64,000 nucleotides of DNA from Pseudomonas chlororaphis subsp. piscium (GTDB lineage: Bacteria > Pseudomonadota > Gammaproteobacteria > Pseudomonadales > Pseudomonadaceae), in contig NZ_CP027707.1 of NCBI RefSeq assembly GCF_003850345.1, positions 5,580,001 to 5,644,000 on the forward strand, given 5' to 3'. The notes beneath the pieces were generated by a model. It made no database searches, was not told the DNA's origin, and saw only the letters and a list, made by a program, of their open reading frames with translations. The stretch's first letter is position 1. Each line of letters starts with the position of its first letter. The position numbers and the translations under genes were made by a program. Shown here one piece after another: positions 44,893-54,510 of the stretch.

Positions 44893-44914
44893 ACCCCGCC
44901 CATAAAACACCCAT

Positions 44915-44947
44915 AAAAAAGCCCGGTGCAGTGCACCGGGCTTTTTT
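44915..44947. terminator. Bidirectional terminator between the SDR and apbC genes
   Basis: Near-perfect palindrome aaaaagcccggtgc...gcaccgggcttttt with A and T runs on both sides. Confidence 0.93.
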
Positions 44948-44962
44948 GTTTGCCCAACCGGC

Positions 44963-46057
44963 TCAGTCGTCGCTGACGGTAATGTTCGGCATCGCCGGCG
45001 CCGCGGCTTCCTGCAATACGATGCGCGCACCGACATGGCGGGCCAGTTCCTGATAGACCATGGCGATCTGGCTTTCCGGCTCGGCGATCACCGTCGGCTT
45101 GCCGCCATCGGCCTGCTCGCGAATCAGCATCGACAGCGGCAGCGAGGCCAGCAGCTCGACGCCGTACTGGGTCGCCAGCTTCTCGCCACCGCCTTCGCCG
45201 AACAGGTGCTCGGCGTGGCCGCAGTTGGAGCAGATGTGCACGGCCATGTTTTCCACCACGCCCAGCACCGGGATGTTGACCTTGCGGAACATCTCCACGC
45301 CCTTGCGCGCGTCCAGCAGCGCCAGGTCCTGCGGGGTGGTGACGATGACCGCGCCGGCCACCGGGACCTTCTGCGCCAGGGTCAGCTGGATATCGCCGGT
45401 ACCTGGCGGCATGTCGATCACCAGGTAATCCAGGTCGCCCCAGGCAGTCTGGGTCACCAGTTGCAGCAGGGCGCCGGAGACCATCGGCCCGCGCCAGACC
45501 ATCGGCGTGTTGTCATCGGTCAGGAAGGCCATGGACATGACCTCGACCCCGTGGGACTTGATCGGCACGAACCATTTCTGGTCCTTGACCTGCGGCCGGG
45601 TGCCCTCGGCGATGCCGAACATGATGCCCTGGCTCGGGCCATAGATGTCCGCATCGAGAATCCCCACCTTGGCGCCTTCGCGGGCCAAAGCCAGGGCCAG
45701 GTTGGCCGCGGTGGTGGACTTGCCCACACCGCCCTTGCCGGAGGCCACCGCCACCACGTTCTTGACGTTGGCCAGGCCCGGGATCTGCGCCTGGGCCTTG
45801 TGCGCGGCAATCACGCTGGTGACCTCGACCTTGGCCGCTGTCACGCCGTCCAGGCCTTCAATGGCCAGTTGCAGCATCTGCGCCCAGCCGCTCTTGAACA
45901 GGCCGGCGGCATAACCCAGCTCGAGCTGGACCGTTACCCGGTCCCCCTGAACATCGATGGAACGGACACAACCGGCGCTGACCGGGTCCTGGTTAAGGTA
46001 GGGGTCGGTGTATTGGCGAAGAACGGCTTCCACCGCTGCGCGATTGACGGCGCTCAT
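44963..46057 (-). CDS. apbC: Iron-sulfur cluster carrier ATPase ApbC (Mrp/NBP35 family)
   Basis: 364 residues from the ATG after GGAG (MSAVNRAAVEAVLRQY). The N-terminal MIP18-like domain (~1-90) is followed by a P-loop ATPase: ASGKGGVGKSTTAANLA, ILDADIYGPSQ, DYLVIDMPPGTGD, and the cluster-binding CSNCGH. It binds and transfers 4Fe-4S clusters to apoproteins. Divergent from metG, an arrangement conserved in Pseudomonas. Confidence 0.96.
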   Translation of the reverse strand: MSAVNRAAVEAVLRQYTDPYLNQDPVSAGCVRSIDVQGDRVTVQLELGYAAGLFKSGWAQMLQLAIEGLDGVTAAKVEVTSVIAAHKAQAQIPGLANVKNVVAVASGKGGVGKSTTAANLALALAREGAKVGILDADIYGPSQGIMFGIAEGTRPQVKDQKWFVPIKSHGVEVMSMAFLTDDNTPMVWRGPMVSGALLQLVTQTAWGDLDYLVIDMPPGTGDIQLTLAQKVPVAGAVIVTTPQDLALLDARKGVEMFRKVNIPVLGVVENMAVHICSNCGHAEHLFGEGGGEKLATQYGVELLASLPLSMLIREQADGGKPTVIAEPESQIAMVYQELARHVGARIVLQEAAAPAMPNITVSDD

Positions 46058-46247
46058 GGGCAACTCCGATAACAAGACGGGAAAATCAGGCGGCTATCCT
46101 ACGCCGGACGCTCATTTGTGGCGAGGGAGCTCGTCCTTCGCCACGAACCCTGGCGCGCGCGACACCCGGAAACCGGCCTGAAGGGTGAAAAATATGCGCC
46201 GGCGCTTTATAGTGGCCGACCTCCGTTTCATCAAGTAGCCGAGCCCC

Positions 46248-48293
46248 ATGTCCGAGCCACGCAAGATCCTCGTCACCAGCGCCCTGCCCTATGCCAATGG
46301 TTCCATCCATCTTGGCCATATGCTTGAGTACATCCAGACCGATATGTGGGTGCGCTTCCAGAAGCATCGCGGCAATCAATGCATCTATGTCTGCGCGGAC
46401 GACGCTCACGGCTCGGCCATCATGCTGCGCGCGGAAAAGGAAGGCATCACCCCGGAACAACTGATCGCCAACGTCCAGGCCGAACACAGCGCCGACTTTG
46501 CCGACTTCCTGGTGGACTTCGACAATTTCCACTCGACCCACGCCGAAGAAAACCGTGAGCTGTCGAGCCAGATCTACCTGAAGCTGCGCGACGCCGGGCA
46601 CATCGCCACGCGTTCGATCACTCAGTATTTCGACCCGGAAAAACAAATGTTCCTGGCCGACCGCTTCATCAAGGGCACCTGCCCGAAATGCGGCACCGAG
46701 GACCAGTACGGCGACAACTGCGAAAAATGCGGCGCCACCTACGCGCCGACCGACCTGAAGGATCCGAAGTCGGCGATTTCCGGCGCCACCCCGGTGCTCA
46801 AGGATTCCCAGCACTTCTTCTTCAAGCTGCCGGACTTCCAGCAGATGCTGCAGGAGTGGACCCGCAGCGGCACCCTGCAGGATGCCGTGGCGAACAAGAT
46901 CGCCGAATGGCTGGATGTCGGCCTGCAGCAGTGGGACATCTCCCGCGACGCGCCGTATTTCGGCTTCGAGATCCCCGACGAACCGGGCAAGTACTTCTAC
47001 GTCTGGCTGGACGCGCCGATCGGCTACATGGCCAGCTTCAAGAACCTGTGCAACCGCACGCCGGAGCTGGACTTCGACGCGTTCTGGGGCAAGGACTCGA
47101 CCGCCGAGCTGTACCACTTCATCGGCAAGGACATCGTCAACTTCCACGCGCTGTTCTGGCCAGCCATGCTCGAAGGCGCCGGCTACCGCAAGCCGACCGG
47201 CATCAACGTGCACGGCTACCTGACCGTCAACGGCCAGAAGATGTCCAAGTCCCGCGGCACCTTCATCAAGGCCCGGACCTACCTCGACCACCTGTCGCCG
47301 GAATACCTGCGCTACTACTACGCGGCCAAGCTGGGCCGTGGCGTCGACGACCTGGACCTGAACCTCGAAGACTTCGTGCAGAAGGTCAACTCCGACCTGG
47401 TGGGCAAGGTGGTGAACATCGCCAGCCGTTGCGCCGGCTTCATCCACAAAGGCAACGCCGGCGTGCTGGTGGACCAGAATGCCGCGCCGGAGCTGACCGA
47501 TGCCTTCCTCGCGGCCGCGCCAAGCATCGCCGACGCCTATGAGGCCCGCGACTTCGCCCGCGCCATGCGTGAAATCATGGCCCTGGCCGACCGCGCCAAC
47601 GCCTGGATCGCCGACAAGGCGCCGTGGTCGTTGAACAAGCAGGAAGGCAAGCAGGATGAGGTCCAGGCCATCTGCGCCACCGGCGTCAACCTGTTCCGCC
47701 AATTGGTGATCTTCCTCAAGCCGGTGCTGCCGCTGCTGGCCGCCGATGCCGAGGCGTTCCTCAACGTCGCCCCGCTGACCTGGAACGACCACCAGCACCT
47801 GCTGAGCAACCATCAGCTGAACGAATTCAAGCCGCTGATGACGCGGATCGACCCAGTGAAAGTACAAGCCATGACCGACGCCTCGAAAGAAGACCTGACC
47901 GCCAGCCAGACCGACACCGGCGCTCAGCAAGGCAATGGCGAGCTGGCCAAGGATCCGCTGTCGCCGGAAATCGACTTCGACACCTTCGCCGCCGTCGACC
48001 TGCGCGTGGCCCTGATCGTCAAGGCCGAACATGTGGAAGGCGCCGACAAGCTGCTGCGCCTGACCCTGGATATCGGTGACGAACAACGCAACGTATTCTC
48101 CGGGATCAAGAGCGCCTACCCGGATCCGTCCAAGCTCGACGGTCGCCTGACCATGATGATCGCCAACCTCAAGCCCCGGAAAATGAAGTTCGGCATTTCC
48201 GAAGGCATGGTGATGGCGGCCGGCCCTGGCGGCGATGAGATCTACCTGCTGAGCCCGGACAGCGGCGCCAAGCCGGGTCAGCGGATCAAGTAA
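46248..48293 (+). CDS. metG: Methionyl-tRNA synthetase
   Basis: 681 residues. Charges tRNA-Met. HIGH-type motif in [13 protein letters not shown] (~residues 14-26), zinc knuckle CPKCG...CEKCG (~145-165), KMSKS in [10 protein letters not shown], anticodon-binding helices, and a C-terminal EMAP/Trbp111-like tRNA-binding dimerisation domain from ~575 ([17 protein letters not shown]). Full length for the gamma-proteobacterial enzyme. Confidence 0.99.
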   Translation: MSEPRKILVTSALPYANGSIHLGHMLEYIQTDMWVRFQKHRGNQCIYVCADDAHGSAIMLRAEKEGITPEQLIANVQAEHSADFADFLVDFDNFHSTHAEENRELSSQIYLKLRDAGHIATRSITQYFDPEKQMFLADRFIKGTCPKCGTEDQYGDNCEKCGATYAPTDLKDPKSAISGATPVLKDSQHFFFKLPDFQQMLQEWTRSGTLQDAVANKIAEWLDVGLQQWDISRDAPYFGFEIPDEPGKYFYVWLDAPIGYMASFKNLCNRTPELDFDAFWGKDSTAELYHFIGKDIVNFHALFWPAMLEGAGYRKPTGINVHGYLTVNGQKMSKSRGTFIKARTYLDHLSPEYLRYYYAAKLGRGVDDLDLNLEDFVQKVNSDLVGKVVNIASRCAGFIHKGNAGVLVDQNAAPELTDAFLAAAPSIADAYEARDFARAMREIMALADRANAWIADKAPWSLNKQEGKQDEVQAICATGVNLFRQLVIFLKPVLPLLAADAEAFLNVAPLTWNDHQHLLSNHQLNEFKPLMTRIDPVKVQAMTDASKEDLTASQTDTGAQQGNGELAKDPLSPEIDFDTFAAVDLRVALIVKAEHVEGADKLLRLTLDIGDEQRNVFSGIKSAYPDPSKLDGRLTMMIANLKPRKMKFGISEGMVMAAGPGGDEIYLLSPDSGAKPGQRIK

Positions 48294-48310
48294 ATCCGCC
48301 CGCGGGATCG

Positions 48311-48347
48311 ATCCCCCCGTCGCGCCGCCGCGTGGCGGGGGGATTTT
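48311..48347 (+). terminator. metG terminator
   Basis: Stem atccccccg / cggggggat with a 16-base GC-rich loop, followed by tttcat. Confidence 0.6.
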
Positions 48348-48425
48348 CATATCTGGATGGGCCTGCGCCCTTGCCGGATAATTGCCTAGTCTTCAGGTAT
48401 ACGCCCGCCCTCACCGGCCACGAAC

Positions 48426-49013
48426 ATGACCGAGATTGTCCTCACGCTCATCAGCGCTGCCCTGATCAACAACTTCGTGTTGCAGTGGCCGCTGGGCGTC
48501 GATCCGCTGTTGCAGACCAGTACCGAGCCGCGGGTTGCGCGGCGGCGGATCCATGCCCTGGGGATCGCCACCAGTTGCCTGATGCTGCTCTGCAGCCTGT
48601 TGGGCTACGGGCTTTACCAGGCTCTGCTGGTGCCACTGGGCCTGACCTCGCTGCAACTGTTCGTGTTCCTGCCGCTGGGCGTGCTGCTGATCGCACCGCT
48701 GCTCAAGCTGCTGACCCGGATGTTGCCCGGGCTGCCATTCGACGGCCTCTGCCCGCTGCTGCTGGGCAATGCCGGCGTGCTCGGCGCGTTGCTGCTGGCG
48801 GTCCAGGCCAATCGGGGAATCGCTTATAGCCTCGCCCTGGGCCTGGGCGCGGGTCTCGGTTTCTGGCTGGTGCTGAGCCTGTTCAGCGACCTGCGCCAGC
48901 GCATTCTCAACAACGATGTGCCCCTGCCCTTTCGCGGCCTGCCGATCGACCTGATCAGCGCCGGCCTGATGGCCGTGGCATTTCTCGGTTTCAACGGACT
49001 GCTCAACCCATGA
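48426..49013 (+). CDS. rnfA: Rnf electron-transport complex subunit A
   Basis: 195 residues, about six membrane helices. [29 protein letters not shown] corresponds to the RnfA/NqrE N-terminus, and [15 protein letters not shown] to its end. Canonical RnfA has conserved Cys residues near helices 1 and 4 that hold a [2Fe-2S] cluster. Here the first site reads [10 protein letters not shown], where NN-V-L-x-x-x-x-G is kept but Cys is not seen; the other half has [11 protein letters not shown], with one Cys. So the intramembrane cluster may be incomplete. It heads an rnfA-B-D-G-E-nth operon with overlapping genes. Confidence 0.85.
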   Translation: MTEIVLTLISAALINNFVLQWPLGVDPLLQTSTEPRVARRRIHALGIATSCLMLLCSLLGYGLYQALLVPLGLTSLQLFVFLPLGVLLIAPLLKLLTRMLPGLPFDGLCPLLLGNAGVLGALLLAVQANRGIAYSLALGLGAGLGFWLVLSLFSDLRQRILNNDVPLPFRGLPIDLISAGLMAVAFLGFNGLLNP

Positions 49014-50230
49014 GTCTGATTCAACGCATCGACGCCCTGCTACCGCAGACCCAATGCGGCAAGTGCGGCCATCCCGGATGCAAGCCCTACGCCGAAGGCA
49101 TCGCCAACGGCGAGGCGATCAACAAGTGCCCGCCCGGCGGCGACGAAACCATCGCCGGCCTGGCCAGGCTGCTGAACGTCCCTATCGTGGAACTGGACAT
49201 CAGCCGTGGCCCGGCACCGGCCCAAGTGGCCTTTATCCGCGAAGCCGAATGCATCGGCTGCACCAAGTGCATCCAGGCCTGCCCGGTGGATGCCATAGTC
49301 GGCGCGGCCAAGCAGATGCACACGGTGCTGATCGACGAATGCACCGGCTGCGATCTCTGCGTGGCACCGTGCCCGGTGGACTGCATCGAGATGCACCCAC
49401 TGTCGCTGAACAATGTGTTGCCGATCGTCGGTGGACTGGCCACCAGCCTCGAAGAACAGCACGCCCGGACCGCCAAACGCGATCACGCGCGCCTGCGCTT
49501 CGAGCGCCGCAACGCCCGGCTGCAACGCGAAGAACAGCACAAGCAGGCCGAACGTGCCGCGCGCGCGCAAAAAGCGGCGCAGTCCAGCGAAACCACCCTG
49601 AACCCGGTGCAGGCGGCCATCGAGCGGGTACGCGCGCAAAAAGCGGCCGCCGCCGATGCCGCGGTGAAAAAAGCCAAGATCGATCTGGCGATGAGCCGGG
49701 CCCAGTTGAACAAATCGCTGAAAGCCTTCGGCCACCCGCCGACCTTCGAGCAACAGTCGCAACTGACCGTCCTGCAGCGCCAGTTCGAGGCCGCCGAACA
49801 AGCCCTCGCCCAACTGGAAAGCGCTGCCGAAAGTACTGTCGCTCCCGCAGCCTCAGCGCCTCCCGCCAAAGACGCCGAGCTCAAGCGCGCGAAAATCCAG
49901 CTGGCGACGCGCCGCGCGGAACTGAAAAAGGCCCAGGACAGCCAGGCGCCTGCCGAACAGCTGGCCAGCCTGGAGCAGGCACTGAAGGACGCAGAACAGG
50001 CTTTGCACGCGGCCGAGGACACCAGCGGCAAGCCGGCACCCGATCTCGTGCGGGTCGAGAAACGCCCGATCGACGCCCGCCTGCGGCAACTGAAAACCGA
50101 ACTGGCCTACGCTCGGGCGCAAGTCAGCAAGCTGGAACGCCACAGCGATACCCCGCCGCCACTGCTGGCCGAGGCCCGCGAACGACTGGCCGAAGCCGAG
50201 CGCCAGGTACAAGCCCATGACGCCCCTTGA
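49010..50230 (+). CDS. rnfB: RnfB-type polyferredoxin without membrane anchor, fused to an RnfC-like C-terminal tail
   Basis: 406 residues instead of ~190. It begins directly at the cluster domain ([20 protein letters not shown]), so the usual N-terminal membrane helix is missing. Cys16, 19, 24 and 40 form the first 4Fe-4S site; two ferredoxin sites follow (Cys81/84/87/91 and Cys111/114/117/121). From ~155 on it is Ala/Lys/Arg/Gln-rich and helical: [16 protein letters not shown] and [12 protein letters not shown] resemble the C-terminal repeat tail of RnfC. Starts by ATGA overlap with rnfA and overlaps rnfD by 14 bases. No rnfC follows. Possibly an in-frame deletion fused rnfB to the 3' end of rnfC. 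Confidence 0.85.
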   Translation: MSLIQRIDALLPQTQCGKCGHPGCKPYAEGIANGEAINKCPPGGDETIAGLARLLNVPIVELDISRGPAPAQVAFIREAECIGCTKCIQACPVDAIVGAAKQMHTVLIDECTGCDLCVAPCPVDCIEMHPLSLNNVLPIVGGLATSLEEQHARTAKRDHARLRFERRNARLQREEQHKQAERAARAQKAAQSSETTLNPVQAAIERVRAQKAAAADAAVKKAKIDLAMSRAQLNKSLKAFGHPPTFEQQSQLTVLQRQFEAAEQALAQLESAAESTVAPAASAPPAKDAELKRAKIQLATRRAELKKAQDSQAPAEQLASLEQALKDAEQALHAAEDTSGKPAPDLVRVEKRPIDARLRQLKTELAYARAQVSKLERHSDTPPPLLAEARERLAEAERQVQAHDAP

Positions 50231-51212
50231 GCAGCCGGACGAGCGCCTGCAACAGGCCATGAAGCGTGTGCTTCTGGCGACCCTGCCGGGGCTGCTGGCG
50301 CTCTTCTGGCTGTTTGGCTGGGGAGTTCTCATCAACCTGCTGCTGGCCTGTACCACCGCCCTTGCCGTCGAAGCCGCGGTGCTCCGATTGCGCCAGTGGC
50401 CACTGCGCCCCTTCCTGGGCGATGGCAGCGCCCTGGTCAGCGCCACCTTGCTGGCCCTGGCCTTGCCACCGTACTGCCCGTGGTGGCTGACGGTCAGTGC
50501 GGCGGCCTGTGCCCTGCTGTTCGGCAAGCACCTGTATGGCGGCGTCGGCAAGAATCCGTTCAACCCGGCGATGCTCGGTTATGCCCTGGTGCTGGTGTCG
50601 TTCCCCCAGCAGATGACTCATTGGCCAGCCTCCCATGGCCTGGACCTGCTGAGCGGCCTGCAGCAGATCGTCGGCATAACCCTCGATAGCACAGCGCCCG
50701 ATGCCTGGGCCCAGGCCACGGCGCTCGACAGCCTACGTATCAACAAGAGCCTGACCATCGACGAACTGTTCGCCGGCAATGCCGCCTTCGGCCATTTCGG
50801 CGGCAAGGGCGTGGAATGGGTCAACCTGGCCTTTCTCGCCGGTGGCGCCTTTCTGCTGCAGCAACGGGTATTCAGCTGGCACGCACCGGCCGGCATGCTC
50901 GGCAGTCTGTTCATCATCAGCCTGCTGTGCTGGAACGGTTCCGGGTCGGACTCCCACGGTTCGCCGTTTTTCCACCTACTGACCAGCGCCACCATGCTTG
51001 GCGCCTTTTTTATCGTCACCGAGCCGGTCTCCAGCCCCAGGAGCACGAAGGCGCGCCTGCTGTTCGGGGTCGGGGTCGGCCTGCTGACCTACCTGATCCG
51101 AACCTGGGGCGGTTACCCCGACGGCGTCGCCTTCGCGGTACTGCTGATGAATCTCGCCGTCCCGGCCCTGGAGCGCCTGGCTGCTCCGCCTCCTGAGCCT
51201 TCCCTGCCATGA
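50217..51212 (+). CDS. rnfD: Rnf electron-transport complex subunit D
   Basis: 331 residues, multi-helix membrane protein. [27 protein letters not shown] and [26 protein letters not shown] are RnfD/NqrB hallmarks. The flavin-attachment motif S/T-G-A-T is not clear: the matching region reads DAWAQATAL, keeping A-T but not the preceding Ser-Gly. The gene overlaps the ends of rnfB and rnfG, indicating tight coupling. Confidence 0.9.
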   Translation: MTPLEQPDERLQQAMKRVLLATLPGLLALFWLFGWGVLINLLLACTTALAVEAAVLRLRQWPLRPFLGDGSALVSATLLALALPPYCPWWLTVSAAACALLFGKHLYGGVGKNPFNPAMLGYALVLVSFPQQMTHWPASHGLDLLSGLQQIVGITLDSTAPDAWAQATALDSLRINKSLTIDELFAGNAAFGHFGGKGVEWVNLAFLAGGAFLLQQRVFSWHAPAGMLGSLFIISLLCWNGSGSDSHGSPFFHLLTSATMLGAFFIVTEPVSSPRSTKARLLFGVGVGLLTYLIRTWGGYPDGVAFAVLLMNLAVPALERLAAPPPEPSLP

Positions 51213-51820
51213 ATCGCGCAATGAGTCTGGGAGTGTTGGTATTGCTGGCGGCGGTCGGCGCCACCGGTACTTTCTTCGTCCATCAGGCCACGGCCCCAGG
51301 CATCGAGCGCGAACAACGCGCCATCCAGGCACGCAACCTGCTGGATATCCTGCCCGTCGACAGCTACGACAATCAGCCGCTGGATCAGCCCCTGGCCGTC
51401 GATAACATCCAACTCAGCCACAGCACCCTGCTCACAGGTTATCGCGCTACCCGCAACGGCCAGCCCAGTGCCGTGCTGCTGCGCAGCCAGGTCAGCGGTT
51501 ACGGCGGTCCGATCGAGCTGCTGATCGGTATCTCCGCCAACGGCAAACTATTGGGCAGCAAGGCCCTCAGGCATTCGGAAACTCCCGGGCTGGGCGCGCG
51601 CATCGCCGAGCGACCCAATGCCTGGCTGCAGGGTTTTATCGGCAAGTCGCTGGGCAACCCGGGCGACGCCGGCTGGGCGCTGAAAAAGGACAATGGCCAA
51701 TTCGACCAGATGGCCGGGGCCACCATCACCTCACGGGCGGTGGTCGAGGGGATTCACGACAGCCTGCGTTACTTCGACGAGCATCGCGAACAACTGCTGG
51801 GAAGTCCCGCCCATGAATAA
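51209..51820 (+). CDS. rnfG: Rnf electron-transport complex subunit G
   Basis: 203 residues. One N-terminal membrane helix (~6-25), then a periplasmic FMN-binding domain. The covalent flavin site is DQMAGATITSRAV (AGAT-T/S pattern, slightly off the usual SGAT), near residue 172; GYGGPIELLIGIS and RHSETPGLGARI are typical. Overlaps rnfD by four bases (ATGA) and rnfE by eight. Confidence 0.92.
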   Translation: MNRAMSLGVLVLLAAVGATGTFFVHQATAPGIEREQRAIQARNLLDILPVDSYDNQPLDQPLAVDNIQLSHSTLLTGYRATRNGQPSAVLLRSQVSGYGGPIELLIGISANGKLLGSKALRHSETPGLGARIAERPNAWLQGFIGKSLGNPGDAGWALKKDNGQFDQMAGATITSRAVVEGIHDSLRYFDEHREQLLGSPAHE

Positions 51821-52412
51821 ATCCTCGGCCCTGCAGAACGCCCTGATGCTGACGCCGCTGATCGGCGCCAGCGACTCACTGGTCAAGGCCCTGGGCCTGG
51901 CCCTGGTATTTCTCTGCGTGAGCGCAGTGTTCGGCCTATGCATGAATGCCCTGCGCCCACGCCTGGCTGGTCAGAGCCGCCTGGGCGCCAGTATCCTGCT
52001 CAGCGCCACGCTCACCAGTTGTGCCATGCTGGCAGCGCAAGCCTGGGCCTTCGAACTGCAACAACAGTTGGCCCTCTACCTGGGCCTGATTGCCGTGCAA
52101 TGCGTAGTGCTGGAGTACCAGGATTTTTTCCAGCGCCCCGTGCGCTTGCGTTTCGCCGGCCTTTTCTGCCTGCTGCTGATTACCCTGGGCGCACTGCGCG
52201 AAGCCTTCGGCAGTGGCACCATTGGCAATCATCTGCAATGGTTGCTGGGGATGAACGACGTCGACTGGCCAGGTTGGGTTCTGACCGCCCAGGGCGGATT
52301 GCACCTGCTGACGCTCGCCCCTGGCGGTTTTATCCTGTTGGGGCTGCTGCTGGCCGCCAGGCAGGCCTGGGCTGCTGCTTCGACCTCACACCGACCGCCT
52401 TCAAGGAAATGA
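51813..52412 (+). CDS. rnfE: Rnf electron-transport complex subunit E
   Basis: 199 residues with about six helices, homologous to RnfA. MNKSSALQNALMLTPLIGASDSLVKALGLAL carries the conserved N-terminal region, but the Cys of canonical RnfE (…L.GLCPLLAV…) is absent here: the aligned stretch reads LMLTPLIGAS. This suggests altered cluster binding within the membrane pair, as in rnfA. Followed seven bases later by nth. Confidence 0.85.
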   Translation: MNKSSALQNALMLTPLIGASDSLVKALGLALVFLCVSAVFGLCMNALRPRLAGQSRLGASILLSATLTSCAMLAAQAWAFELQQQLALYLGLIAVQCVVLEYQDFFQRPVRLRFAGLFCLLLITLGALREAFGSGTIGNHLQWLLGMNDVDWPGWVLTAQGGLHLLTLAPGGFILLGLLLAARQAWAAASTSHRPPSRK

Positions 52413-52419
52413 CTCACCC

Positions 52420-53058
52420 ATGAATGCCGCAAAACGCCTGGAAATTTTCCGCAGGCTGCACGAAGACAATCCGGAACCGAAAACCGAACTGGCCTATTCG
52501 TCGCCCTTCGAGCTGCTGATCGCCGTGATTCTCTCGGCCCAGTCCACCGATGTCGGGGTCAACAAGGCGACGGCCAAGCTCTTCCCCGTGGCCAATACAC
52601 CGGCCGCCATCTATGCCCTGGGCGTCGAAGGCCTGTCCGAGTACATCAAGACCATCGGCCTGTACAACAGCAAGGCGAAAAACGTGATCGAGACCTGCCG
52701 CCTGCTGGTGGAGCGGCACAACAGCGAAGTCCCGCAGACCCGGGAAGAACTCGAGGCCCTGCCAGGCGTCGGCAGGAAGACCGCCAACGTGGTGCTCAAT
52801 ACCGCCTTCCGCCAACTGACCATGGCCGTCGATACCCACATCTTTCGGGTGAGCAACCGCACAGGGCTGGCCCCTGGGAAGAATGTCGTGGAAGTCGAGA
52901 AAAAGCTGATGAAGTTCGTGCCCAAGGAGTATCTCCTCGACTCCCATCACTGGCTGATCCTCCATGGCCGCTACGTGTGTCTGGCCCGTAAGCCACGTTG
53001 CGGAAGCTGCCGAATCGAGGACCTGTGCGAATACAAGCACAAGACCTCCGACGATTGA
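52420..53058 (+). CDS. nth: Endonuclease III
   Basis: 212 residues. Base-excision repair glycosylase/AP lyase for oxidised pyrimidines. Helix-hairpin-helix LPGVGRKTANVVLN includes the catalytic Lys, the catalytic Asp lies in VDTHIFRVSNR, and the C-terminal 4Fe-4S loop is C-x6-C-x2-C-x5-C (CLARKPRCGSCRIEDLC). Last gene of the rnf operon, as in other gamma-proteobacteria. Confidence 0.98.
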   Translation: MNAAKRLEIFRRLHEDNPEPKTELAYSSPFELLIAVILSAQSTDVGVNKATAKLFPVANTPAAIYALGVEGLSEYIKTIGLYNSKAKNVIETCRLLVERHNSEVPQTREELEALPGVGRKTANVVLNTAFRQLTMAVDTHIFRVSNRTGLAPGKNVVEVEKKLMKFVPKEYLLDSHHWLILHGRYVCLARKPRCGSCRIEDLCEYKHKTSDD

Positions 53059-53165
53059 GCGATTATTGATTTTGATGATAGGTCGATTGAAAAAATCTTT
53101 TTTACCAGTCCCGAGAATATCGATATAAGGAGCGCCAATGGCAGTCTTAGCCTGGAGTTAACCTT

Positions 53166-53345
53166 ATGAGTACTGGTAAAGAACAACTGGACGTAGAAGA
53201 CGACTTCACCCCTGTTGAAACAGAAGATGCGGAGCCCGTGGTAGAGGTGGCCAAGACCAACTTGAGCAAACGTCGTACCATCGACAACCTTCTGGAAGAG
53301 CGGCGCTTGCAAAAGCAATTGGCCGATTACGACTTTGATCTTTAG
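53166..53345 (+). CDS. Small PA3496-family acidic protein
   Basis: 59 residues (MSTGKEQLDVEDDFTPVETED to QLADYDFDL). The acidic N-terminal half is followed by a basic helical stretch (NLSKRRTIDNLLEERRLQKQ). GGAG eight bases ahead supports the start. It follows nth as PA3496 follows nth in P. aeruginosa; that family is labelled putative envelope integrity. No membrane segment is visible. The 107-base gap after nth contains an AT-rich stretch that may be its promoter. Confidence 0.8.
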   Translation: MSTGKEQLDVEDDFTPVETEDAEPVVEVAKTNLSKRRTIDNLLEERRLQKQLADYDFDL

Positions 53346-53349
53346 TAAC

Positions 53350-53380
53350 AAAAAGCCTCCTTTTACGGAGGCTTTTTTGT
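53350..53380 (+). terminator. Terminator after the PA3496-like gene
   Basis: Stem aaaagcctcc / ggaggctttt with a short loop and T-run. Confidence 0.92.
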
Positions 53381-53534
53381 TACACCAGCTAACACTCCAA
53401 GTCGGTTTTTCAAACCAGGCCATGCGCGGCTGATGGATCCAACACCGCCGACAGACCGGCAAGCCCACAACGTAATGAAGGCTCGCAAAAACCGCTGTTT
53501 TTCCCTCGCGAGCCTTGTTGTAACCCCTCAACCG

Positions 53535-54161
53535 TCATACCAGCTGATGGCGCTTGGCAAACTCGATCAGGTCCACCAGCGAGCGGGCGTTGAGTTTTCC
53601 CAACAGCCGCCTCTTGTAGGTGCTCACCGTTTTACTGCTCAAGCACAGGCCCTCGGCAATCTCCTTGTTGGTCTGCCCACCGGCGAGTTGCTTCAGGACC
53701 ATCAGCTCCCGACCGGACAGGCTGGACAACATCCCCTCCTCGCTGGCGATGCCCAGGCTCGAGCGCAGGGTATGCAAGGCTTCGTTGGGAAAATAACTGT
53801 AGCCAGCCAGGACTGCCCTGACGGCGCTGATCAATTCAGTGATGTCCTGCTGCTTGCACACATAACCCGCCGCACCGGCCTGCATGCAGCGCATGGAGAA
53901 AGGGCCAGGTACTTGCAGGCTCAATACCAGCACTTTGGTCGACATGGCTTTTGACGACAGTCTGGCGATAACTTCCAGGCCATCGAGTTTGGGAATACCA
54001 ATATCAAGAATAAGGATGTCTGGAACATGTTCATAAGACAGTTTCAGGGCATCCATGCCATTGTCCGCCTCGGCAACTACTTCAAAACCGTGCCGCTCCA
54101 TCAGCATGCGCACAGCCAGACGCGTGACGGGATGATCATCTACGATCAAAACTTTCTTCAT
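53535..54161 (-). CDS. NarL/FixJ-family response regulator
   Basis: 208 residues. Receiver domain: VLIVDDHPVTRLAVRML acidic pair, phospho-Asp in ILILDIGIPKLDG, and Lys in GYVCKQQDI. LuxR HTH: LSGRELMVLKQLAGGQTNKEIAEGLCLSSKTVSTYKRRLLGKL. EvgA/BvgA-like. No kinase gene is adjacent, so it is an orphan in this window. The gap 54162-54510 upstream has lower GC and may hold its promoter. Confidence 0.9.
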   Translation of the reverse strand: MKKVLIVDDHPVTRLAVRMLMERHGFEVVAEADNGMDALKLSYEHVPDILILDIGIPKLDGLEVIARLSSKAMSTKVLVLSLQVPGPFSMRCMQAGAAGYVCKQQDITELISAVRAVLAGYSYFPNEALHTLRSSLGIASEEGMLSSLSGRELMVLKQLAGGQTNKEIAEGLCLSSKTVSTYKRRLLGKLNARSLVDLIEFAKRHQLV

Positions 54162-54461
54162 GGGTAAGTCCAGAGTCCGCTATTGGTTTTTCAAGCAAAC
54201 ACCATAACCCAGTCATTTGGCCCGTGGCATGGCCGCGCCCCGAGCCAGCATCGCCCCGAGAAGTTCCTTACAAACAATACGGATTTGCCCTACAAGGAAA
54301 ACTTGAACGTCGCTCGCTATATATTAATCAGCTCCAAGCTTCCTACAGTTTGTATTGAAAAGAGCATAGTGAACGATAGTCGAGAACCCATTGAAACAAT
54401 GAGCAGTGGCAACTTTAGTTATGGCCTTCAGATACCCGCCTGATCGATTAAATCATCAGGC

Positions 54462-54490
54462 ATAAAAAAGCCCCGCTCATGGCGGGGCTC
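54462..54490 (-). terminator. argG terminator
   Basis: Stem agccccgc / gcggggct with a 5-base loop and six T on the minus strand. Between 54162 and 54461 I see no convincing gene: only a low-GC stretch with a short open frame at 54303-54443. Confidence 0.88.
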
Positions 54491-54510
54491 TTTTAAAACG
54501 ACTCAACGCA

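Noticed and set aside
46185..46200. ColR box upstream of metG (gtgaaaaatatgcgcc)
   Set aside because: It shares only GTGAAAAA; the A-C/G core and pyrimidine pair of the pattern are absent.
46086..48350. 754-codon minus-strand open frame opposite metG
   Set aside because: Shadow frame of metG with no recognisable domain and biased composition.
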